In this document: positions 55,341 through 64,000 of the stretch, piece by piece
Numbering within the stretch: position 1 is the stretch's first letter
How the letters are laid out: each line of letters opens with the position of its first letter
DNA from: Tupaia tana
Taxonomy: Eukaryota > Chordata > Mammalia > Scandentia > Tupaiidae
Assembly (NCBI GenBank): GCA_026018925.1
Contig: JAKSZU010000005.1
Span: 82,387,398-82,451,397 of the forward strand
Direction: 5' to 3'
Length of the DNA: 64,000 nt
The notes under the pieces: generated by a model
Seen by the model: only the letters and a program-made list of their open reading frames with translations
Databases searched by the model: none
What the model was told of the DNA's origin: nothing
Translations under genes and position numbers: made by a program

Positions 55341-56964
55341 GACAGTAATAATTAATTGGACCACAAAGGATCATATACGCAGATAATAGCATTTTTTTTT
55401 CATTGTCATTCCCTTGCCAAGAGTGAATTGTTTTCTTATTGACCAATACATATCACTGAATGACCTCTTGTATGCATTAAACCAAAATATACTTAATACT
55501 TGTATTATAGTTCAGAATCTTTTCTAAGTATTACTCATATTTCAATATTTTTAGGAATGTTCTATATTTTTGTGAATGCTGCTTTTCTTTTAAGACGAGG
55601 GCAATTAAAATGAGGATACTTAATTAAAAGACTCTATGAACTGATCTTGGAAGTTTTGTAAAACATAACTTATTTCTGAATAGGAAAAGTTTGTATATGA
55701 GAAATACAGTATATCTCTGTAGTGGAGGCACCCAGGGCCTCAAGGAATTTTATTTCATCTGCAGAGTATGGCCAGGAGTCTCACATATGACTTGGTCATA
55801 GAGAGCCTGTGGATGGTTGATCAATGCCTGTGGAACCAGGTCAACCTCATGTAAACCACAGTGAGGTACTACTGGGAGTACCCTTACTTATATTATTAAA
55901 TTATTGCTATATCTACAGTATTCACTTTACTAGGTTATTATCGCTTTAACTGCTTTTTGTCTATCTACACCATATATATTTATGTCAAAGACATAACTTC
56001 TCAATATAAAGCTATTTAAACTACACACACACACACACACGCACACACACACGTGTATTTTCTAAGACTGAGGAGCGTGAGGTGAGGAAGCCAATTCATT
56101 ACCACCCAGCTCCTTGCTTTTAGTTCTGAGTTGTTTTCTAAAGTATTCAGAATAATTTTTCTTATCCTTATTCCATAGCTACTTCCCACTCTACATTCAT
56201 TATGGATTGTTACTATTTATGACATGATATAGTGGAAAACATAAATAGAAGGTATGGTTTTTTATAACTGAATATGTACATATATTATAAGTAAGTTACT
56301 AAACACTATATACTCTGGAGATGATTATATTTTGCTCATTCTCAGGAAAGCGAAGTTAAAAATATTATTACAACATTTATAATAAACTACATGCTTCCAA
56401 GTAAGAAGATCAAGCTTTAGGATTAAAGAGTCCTACATGGAGCAAGAGAACCATAATAAATATTTATTAATAAATGCTTGAATTTTGAATACATTTTGTG
56501 TACATCAATCCACCTACAGTTTAGTGTTTAAAAGGAAGACTTAGTATTAAACAGTCAGAAAATGCAAGGAGTTAAGAAAAACTTGTAGATGTTCACGAGC
56601 TAGAACACATATAATAATTTAAAAATATATCAACAGGTAATCAAAAGCACTAGCCTATGAAAAATGTATATCACTTCAAAGAATGGCAGCTGAGAATGTA
56701 AGACAGAAAACAAACATGCTTCAAAAATTCCCAGAACATCCTTGTGGTTCAAAGAGCAAACTGAACTCAGGTAAATAACACTTGTTCTATTCCAAAATCT
56801 AAGTTTAAATATTCAATATGATTTAAAAAAAGAAAAATCTGACATCCACAATGTAAAGGGATTTCCTATTTTCTTTCCAGGTAATGTAACAAAAAGTTTA
56901 AGAAGTAAGGCAGATAAGACAAGATGAGAGGAAAAATAAGACACTGACACTTGATGCAAAGTAG
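55341..56964. other. Intergenic; (CA)n at 56024-56052
   Basis: Apart from the CA microsatellite, no repeat or coding feature is recognised. Confidence 0.5.
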
Positions 56965-57385
56965 ATAAACATGGAAGATATAATGCTAAGGGAAGCAAGT
57001 CAGACTAAGAGACATTGTATGTCCCCACTTTATATATACCAAATGTCTATACTCTATGGCAGAAACTTAAGGATGGAAAGGAACAATAGTTGGGAGAGCA
57101 AGAGTAGATACCACAAAAAATATAGGAGGAGTTGAGTAATAGGGGCAGGGAGGGAGGGAATGTAGGAAAAAGACATTTGTCAGAATGAATGAAAAGTTTA
57201 TGGTAATATACTTGATTGATTGAAACGCACTCTATCCATAACTTTGACTTGATTGATATGCACTGCATCTATGCTGGGAAAACTCATTCTGTAGACTGTA
57301 AACCTGCAAGGTGATTAAATGCAATATTAAAATTGTTAACATATAAATGAAATATTTTTTTAAATGTGTAATAAAAATAAAATTA
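56965..57385 (+). mobile_element. L1 3'-end fragment
   Basis: 'agacattgtatgtccccac', 'ctctatggcagaaactta', 'gaatgaatgaaaagtttatgg', 'catctatgctgggaaaactca' and 'aggtgattaaatgcaatatt'. Same order as at 12440-12850. Confidence 0.75.
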
Positions 57386-58454
57386 ATTAAAAAGAGAAGA
57401 ACAAAATATCAAACCCCCCAAATTTTACAGTAGAGAAAGAGATGCCTATATGGAAGAAAAGCAATAAAAGAGTAATACCTGAAAACACTAGCATGCCTTA
57501 AGATAAATAGTCTAGAAGAAAAGTTGAGACTGCTGTTTGGTGGTTGATAACATGCCTCAATATTATTTTTAATGCAAAAGGTTGAATGAAATGTGTAATC
57601 GGCCATTGTATGTCTTGAGGTGGAATATAGTAAGTACCAAGCAATCTTAAATTCTCATGGCTTAGCACTGCAAAGCTTTATTTTCCAGGCACACTACGAA
57701 TCTATCATGTTGGCAACATATTTAGATCATTCTATTACAGTTATTCTCAGACTCTGGCTGATAGTAGCTCCATCTTAATATTTGCTTCCAAGATAACCTT
57801 AGAGAGAAATGAAATGTGACAAATTATTTTCAGACTTTGTAACACTATAGTTGAATTGATACATGTCACCTCTGCTCATGTTTCATTGAACAAACCAAGT
57901 CACACTACTATATTCTATTTTACACTGACAGTATTCAACTAAGTTGGCAAATATCAAGAAAGCTGGAAAACATTGGGGTTGGTTACAAATTGGATGAGAG
58001 ATTAAAAAAAAAAATAAGGAATCTTCCATGTCTCCAAATTCCCTACTTGTTGTAATTGGATAGCATTATAAGAAAACCACATAACCACAAAAAAAAAAAA
58101 AAGAAAGAAAAAAAAAAGAGAACTGAAATCGACTCTCATCCTTAGTGAGATCATATGTCAAATATTCTGTGTGTATCTGTGTAGGTATGCATGTTACCAC
58201 ATGTAGTAGATTTTGTATCACAGAGGAAGTATTGATATTTGAAGTGATAATTAACTTACTATAAATAACAATGTCTTTACATGATTATATGTTGGCTTTA
58301 GATTTATGAAGTAATTTCCTCATCAATTCAAATCTACTTGTTTTTCACTGCAATGTGATACTGGACATGAACCTTGCAAACATTTCCCTTTTGTCAGCTT
58401 GCTATCGATATGGTACTGTCAAGAATGGGCTTCCTGGTTTTGTTAGTTTCTCTT
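57386..58454. other. Intergenic, nothing recognised
   Basis: AT-rich, with A-runs at 58005-58013 and 58088-58118. No assignable element. Confidence 0.45.
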
Positions 58455-58616
58455 TCTTCTTTTCTCTTTCAGTGCACGGTACCCAGTCGGTGTGGGATGC
58501 CTGGTGACATTGATCCTCAAGTGAGCTTCAGGGACATACTCCCAGTTCTAGGACTTAAACTGTGGTTGACCATGTGGGAGTGAAACGCCCTAACCACCAC
58601 ACCATCTGCTGGCCCC
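58455..58616 (-). mobile_element. SINE-A, head half
   Basis: 'cccagttctaggacttaaactgtggttgacc', 'gccctaaccaccacaccatctgctggcccc' give a clear head. The 3' half is reduced to 'tgcacggtacccagtcgg' and CT-rich remains. Confidence 0.75.
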
Positions 58617-59019
58617 TTTCTCCTAAGTCTTGCAGGTGTACTAGCAGGTAACTTCTCAGCATGTCAGCTGCTTCACAGTTTTGTGGTGGTACCTGTACAG
58701 GTAGCTTCCAGGTAAGTTTTACTAACATATTGGAAGATGAGAACAGTGAGTTTTGACAGCACTCCCAGGGATGACTTTCTGCTGTGTTCAGTTGAAGCTG
58801 CAGAAAGATTCAATACATTTCTTTGGGATTCTAGTGAGCAGTTTTCTGCTTTTCGGCTCCAGCCTATCACATTAATCATTATTTGATGCTCTGCATTCTA
58901 TGATGCTTTCATATATTTGGGCCTTTCTAATGCTAGAAAGACCGTCTCTACCAAGGTTTGCTAGGTCCTAAGAATAGAAAACAACTTGTAGGTCAGCACA
59001 TCTTTCATGGGTAAGCCAA
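58617..59019. other. Intergenic, nothing recognised
   Basis: No assignable element. Confidence 0.4.
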
Positions 59020-59263
59020 CTAATCTCTCTCTCTCTCTTGCCATATATAGAGAGAGACACTGGAGAGAGACAAAGATAAAGTGATAAATCATCCCTGACA
59101 AGAGATGACCACAACCACAGTCCCTTCTCCTTCACTCTCCCCTCAGTATCCTGGGCGTGCACACACATGACCTGGAATGGGTCTCAAGTCACCCAGTTGA
59201 ACTAGAACTGCAGTCAACCATGTTGGAGTCCAGCAGCTTTACCACCATTTCACCTGTTGGCCC
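59020..59263 (-). mobile_element. SINE-A, old
   Basis: (CT)n end, 'tagagagagacactggagag', 'tccctgacaagagatgaccac', head ending 'accatttcacctgttggcc'. Confidence 0.82.
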
Positions 59264-59279
59264 TCACAACCACCCTTTT

Positions 59280-59645
59280 TATCTAACTCTCACACACCAA
59301 GACAATGATTTATCTGCCTCAAACTATCTCTGAGTTAGACATCAGACAGCTAGGGACCACCTGTATAGCACAGAGCTCACCAATATTTTCCAAACTAGTC
59401 AGTTCTGGAAGTGTTTATCTTGTCCACTCCTATGTTGAAAATCACAGAAAAGGCACATGTTCTTACCTTTGCCAGTCTCCTTTGGCCTCCTGACCAATCC
59501 CAGTGTTTCCTCATGTGGCTCTGTGTAACGTAATATGCCCCCTTGGGTCAGAACTATAAATATAAAACATCTTTCAATGGATTGATCTCACCATCTTGTT
59601 ATTCAGTTACCTCTTTAAATAAAAACTGGGGTACAATCAAAACAT
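59280..59645 (+). mobile_element. LTR-like segment, unassigned
   Basis: GACCAATCCC (CCAAT box) near 59490, 'ctataaatataaaaca' (TATA-like) near 59554, and TAAATAAAAACTGG near 59615 have U3-R layout. No TG...CA ends or target duplication identified. It could equally be chance in AT-rich DNA. Confidence 0.35.
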
Positions 59646-59699
59646 CTGTAATACCATAATTTTGTTTGTTACATAGTGGGTTAAAGATATACTTTGTCG

Positions 59700-59941
59700 G
59701 GAACCAGCAGTTAGCGTAATGGCTATGTCGCTGGACTCCCATGTAGTCGACCGCGGTTCGCGTCTCGGACCCGGTGGCTTACAATTCACGCCGGGCGCGT
59801 GTGCGTGCGTGCCCAAGATCCCGAGAGGAGAATGGAGGAGAAGGGATTGCGGCGTGACCATCCCCCCTGGGGGGTGATTTCTCGCTTTCTGTCTCTATGT
59901 CTCTCTCTGTCTGTCTGGCGAGCGCACGCGCCCTATAGCGG

Positions 59942-59990
<49 letters not shown>
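59700..59990 (+). mobile_element. SINE-A2, youngest copy
   Basis: GGGAACCAGCAGTTAGCG, GGTTCGCGTCTCGG, 'ggtggcttacaattcac', TGACCATCC, CTATGTCTC, 'ccctatagcgg', then an uninterrupted run of 51 As (59942-59992). Perfect 16-bp target duplication AAGATATACTTTGTCG at 59684-59699 and 59991-60006. The usual CCTCTCC before the tail is missing. Confidence 0.97.
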
Positions 59991-59994
<4 letters not shown>

Positions 59995-60006
59995 TATACT
60001 TTGTCG

Positions 60007-61160
60007 ATATAGTATAAATGTCAAATTCAGGGAGACTTCTTAGAAATTTGTTACTGTCTTGGGTAGTCTGCCTTAACCACAGAGATAGTGGCTACTCCCT
60101 TTATGTTCAATCCATGTTTTGTTTAGGATTTTATTTACTCTGAGGGAAGAAATCCTTTCCTAGTTACTAATTTTTCATATAGACATTTTATGATCAAATT
60201 TTCTGTTTTTTTTTTTTGTTTGTTCATTTGTTTTTTGTCTCTTGACTGGATGCTTACTGATTTGAAATTCCTATCAAGAGTGAAAACTCACAAAACTGAT
60301 ATTTTAGGATTAGGCTTGGCCTTGAGCTTGAGAGCTTTACTCTGGCTCTTGAATATGGCAAATAATGTTATCAAACTGTAATATAAAGTAGTACTACAAT
60401 TAATTCTGCATTTATTGTGAAGAATACCGACTGAAATGCCTTGGGAGTCCAAATGGCTGTAAAACTTGACTATCGTGGAATTTTAAAAACTATGGATTGG
60501 TTTGGATTTTTTTTTTCTGGCAATCCTTGGAAGTACAGAAGGAAAAGACTAATGTTTTAAATTTCAAAGGTTTATCACAGCTCAAGATCAGCCTAAGAAC
60601 CTAAGAGCTTCCATGACACTTCTATAACAATATCTTATTGGTTGTATCCCAGGCCTGGTATTGTCCTAAAGCAAACACAAAATATAACATATGAGCTGCT
60701 AAATTGTATCAGCTAAATTCATAGCCTTGTCAAGTTTCTTATGTAAATGTCTGGGCTTTGCATGGAAGGACTAGTTTGTCAAACGTAAAATGGGGTGTCC
60801 AATTATACTCAGCCTAAACTGAAATTTTGTACCTGAAAGATGTGCTGATCATATCATATTATCCAGGGGGAAAATATCTTGACGTCATACATTTGAGGAT
60901 ACTAGTCTTCTTTTGATTTATAAATCATATACTACATCCTTTAAGAATGTTTCCTTCCAGTGGGTACCATAACTGAATCATCAATAAAGTTTTCAACTTT
61001 TAAGAAAACAGCCACTCTAAGACTATTGGGCTATGTGCTCAAATAAATTCCTCGAACTTGAAGCCATTTCTGTTCTTCTCTGAGAATGGAAATCTTCAGA
61101 ATAAGGGTTTCTATGGGAAATATCATAAATGTGAGTAAGGCTTTCTAGGAATTCGTAAAT
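60007..61160. other. Intergenic, nothing recognised
   Basis: No assignable element. T tracts at 60206-60217 and 60511-60519. Confidence 0.45.
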
Positions 61161-61520
61161 TGTAGTGCTATGCTCTGAGTGTTGTGTCTCCCTCAAAGGC
61201 ATATGTTAAGAGTCTAATCTCGAAATGATGATTTTAGGATATAAAGCCTTTTAGGAAGTGATTAGGTCTTAATAAAGGAGTCTATATGAAAGTAATTAGT
61301 TTCTTTGCAAAATAGACCTAAATGTCCTTTTACCATATGAAAACACAAAAAAGAAGGTACCGTGTATAAACTAGTAATTGGACCCCCAACAGACATTAAA
61401 TCTAATGGCTTCTTAATCTTTGCCTTCCAGCCTCCAGATCTATGAGAATGACGTTTCTGTTGCCTATAAGCTGCCCAGACTGTGGTGTCTTTTATAGCAG
61501 CCCAAAAGACTAAGAGAGGT
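61161..61520 (+). mobile_element. MLT1-type MaLR LTR
   Basis: 'tgctctgagtgttgtgtctcc', 'ggatataaagccttttaggaagtgattagg', 'ttgccttccagcctccagat', 'tgcctataagctgcccagac' and 'ttatagcagcccaaaagactaag' match MLT1 from end to end. Confidence 0.9.
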
Positions 61521-63094
61521 GGTGTTTCCAGAAGCATTACTTAGAGAGAAATTAATCTGTATCCAGAATATATCTGTTTCAATGAGAACAAATCTCTGTG
61601 CTTCCATGATGGAAGAGATCCAATCTAATAAATAGTCATCAGGTTGGCTTGCTTTCCTCGGCAAGGAACAGATAGGACCCTACCTGGTCTTCACTGTCGC
61701 CCTCAACATTAACAAATTAGGTCCTCAGCAGTATTGTTAGTCGGGTCAACCGTGGTAAAGGAAATTCTTTGCTACTGAGTGAATGCATAGTCTCCCATTT
61801 CTGCCACTGTGACCAATTTATTCATTTGTCTATTGAACTAGCAAGAAATTGGGAAAAAGTGTTGACCAACATCCAGAGACCGTTTTTCTTTTATCCGATG
61901 GATTATTTTAAATGTCATCTGCAGTGAATGCCTTTTGACATATATTCACACTGGCATAAATGTATTCAGTCTGTGCTGCTTCTGAAAAGTCCATCTGGGG
62001 ACTTCTTTCCCAGATTTCCCTCTTACCAGTCTTCCTATTCTGTTTCTTTCAAAGCCCTGACCATTTGGCTAAACTGAACAATATAGATCTAAACATATAT
62101 GAACAACATAGGTCTGGGCTTCTGGCCGTCTGTTAGTTAGACATATTGGACAACTGAATGGACCTTTTCAAGTGCTGCCCAGTGGGAGATGTTCCACTTT
62201 CCACTTTTTTTTTAAGAGATGACTGTGTGTGAGACTGGGTGATGCAGCTGTCTATGTTTAGGTTCTGCCAACACGTCACAGTTATACATATGTAAGCTCA
62301 GTGAGAAGGTTTGTATTTGGTTATTGTTTTCTTCTTCTCTGTTGTTAATCTTCAGTTAACTAATTATAAGGAACATCCTGGGATACCATTGGACTGCATT
62401 GTGGGAAAGGAGAAATTACAGCAATTGATGTTGAACGCATTTGAATCACCTGGTGATGAAACATATTGGTAACTTCTGGACTTGCTCAAGCTTGGATTTA
62501 ATTTTCCTTTTTTTCTTTTTCTAGATCTTTTGATCCATATAATCTAACAAAGTTGTGATAGTTACCCCAGTGGGCAGTTTCTAAGTGAGTTTTACAGTTG
62601 CTACAGGTGAGGATTTATGTTAAGTTTCTGTAATGTACCTACGGTCATCTACCCAGTGAGTCATCTCTCAACTCAGTTTCTCAGCAAGTGTTTTAACATC
62701 AATGTGAGGCATTAGTGCTTGCTAACCATGGCCCGAAACATCACTGATAATTTCCCTTTTTTCTTCATTACTAGAGATACTTTCATATTTTTTTTTTTAT
62801 GAGATCTAAACTCTAGCCTCAGAAATCAGGGTTTACATTTGTTCTTTTCTTTATACTGGGCTTCAGTCATAGAGATTGCAATTTTTCTCAAAATCGACTG
62901 GGTTTTAGCATTTTATGATTCCTTAATATTCAATCTATTATTAACTAATAAATAAGGATTTAGATTAAATTTTCATGTTCAAAGTATTATATGATATTTA
63001 TTTCATATTTAGATCAAGACTGATATATTGTAATTTTCCTTGAAGCCTCTTTATACTTTATAATTTCTTGGGACAAATCATTATTTGTTGTTGT
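61521..63094. other. Intergenic, nothing recognised
   Basis: Unique-looking DNA of average composition. No coding signature or assignable repeat. Confidence 0.5.
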
Positions 63095-63350
63095 GGTTGG
63101 AGAGGTTTTTGCTACAGGGCACGTGCACTCACCAGAAAGACATAGAGAGACAGAGAAACAGAAAGCGAGAAATCACCCCCCAGGGAGGATGGCCATGATA
63201 CAATCTCTTCTCCTTCATTCTCCTCTCAGGATATTGGGCTCGCACATACATGCACCCGGCGTGAGTTTAAGCCACCAGGTCCAGGACTCGAACTGTGGTC
63301 GACTACCTGGGAGTCCAGTGACATGGCCATTACGCCAACTGTTGGTCCTG
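63095..63350 (-). mobile_element. SINE-A, full length
   Basis: 'ggagaggtttttgctacagggc', 'caccccccagggaggatgg', 'ctcaggatattgggctcgc', head ending 'ccaactgttggtcc'. CpGs are moderately preserved and the A-tail is very short. Confidence 0.92.
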
Positions 63351-64000
63351 GGACTATCAAACATATAGCAGAGACTATGCCAAGTGTTGGAATGTCAGTA
63401 ATAGAACAAAATTATACAGTTTCTCTCTTCATTTAGTAGGAAGTAGAGTAGAAGATTAGGAGCAGAAAGAAGTCACTCCATACATTGTGCAAGAAGAGGA
63501 ACTACTATAGACTATTGTAAAGAAACAGTTTCTTAGGGTATTAATATTAATACCATGCACATAATACTTGAAAAATGAACTAAGGGGGAAAGTACAGTGT
63601 TGTCAGTTGAGAAAATATAATTTGCCAAGATAATTGACACAAGTCAGAGACAGAACAAAGCCTTAAGTGAAAATAGACGAGCGTGGGTATGAGAGAGAGA
63701 GCCTCTCAATCACCCACAAAACTATCTGCATCAGTGATCGATCACTTTAAGTGCTATGTATGGAAAAGACCGAATGGATGTGTCTGGCATAATGAAGGTA
63801 GTGTTTTAGGGGAAAATATCAGGGTGCTGTTGTGGCACACAAGGCAACAATGAGGTTTGCTGAATTTAGGGTGATGCAGAAGTGGTAAAGTGTATTGGAC
63901 AAATTTGCAATATAGCATAATCAACTTTGAACTCATGATATTTGATTCTCAGGAGTAGAAAGAAATATATGAAAAATGACTCAAAACGATAACTAAGATT
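63351..64000. other. Intergenic, nothing recognised
   Basis: No repeat or gene that I can support up to the window end. Confidence 0.45.

Overview
The window looks like AT-rich, gene-poor nuclear DNA from a placental mammal. The evidence is the repeat content: mammalian L1 pieces (an old L1M-type 5' region with ORF1 and ORF2 remnants, and at least nine copies of one L1 3' end), three MLT1-type MaLR LTRs, a MER5A-type hAT relic, MIR fragments and several ERV LTRs. No Alu, B1/B2 or other order-specific SINE I know is present. The dominant repeat is a tRNA-headed SINE of about 265 bp that I can describe but cannot assign to a named family, so the host order is left open. I found no intact protein-coding gene, no functional RNA gene and no exon with convincing coding character. 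Almost all open frames of 60-150 codons are SINE, L1 or LTR sequence, simple repeat, or the antisense of a pseudogene.

Layout. 1-20.9 kb: AT-rich DNA with about 20 SINEs, L1 3' ends, a 328-bp solo LTR (16.8-17.2 kb), a SINE-within-SINE nest (17.6-18.2 kb) and a 2-kb decayed L1M body (18.9-20.9 kb). 21-31 kb: local palindromes and duplications, more SINEs, an MLT1 LTR. 31.1-32.5 kb: a 1,184-bp solo LTR inserted in an older SINE with a perfect 6-bp target duplication. 33.96-36.6 kb: a processed pseudogene of WBP11 on the minus strand, with 5' UTR, frameshifted coding region, 3' UTR and decayed A-tail. 36.8-48.3 kb: SINE-rich DNA with two further nested insertions, an ERV1-like LTR and an MLT1 LTR. 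48.3-64 kb: mostly unremarkable AT-rich DNA with scattered SINEs, a MER5A relic, microsatellites, an LTR-like segment, a very young SINE with a 51-A tail (59.7 kb) and an MLT1 LTR.

Labels used (mine, not database names). SINE-A: tRNA-like head with a B box like GGTTCGAGTCCC, a GC-rich body containing CCCAAGATCCCGAGAGGAG, a pyrimidine-rich segment, and the 3' motif CTATAGCAAAAACCTCTCC followed by an A-tail. A1 copies start GGGACC and have TTCGAGTCCC and GGCCATCC. A2 copies start GGGAACC and have TTCGCGTC, TGACCATCC and usually CTATGTCTC. A-short copies lack the central body. SINE-B is an older, unrelated-looking family seen four times.

Nothing here resembles a novel cellular system. The window's value is as a retroposon archive: datable nested insertions, recognisable SINE subfamilies, two well-bounded solo LTRs and one clear retropseudogene.
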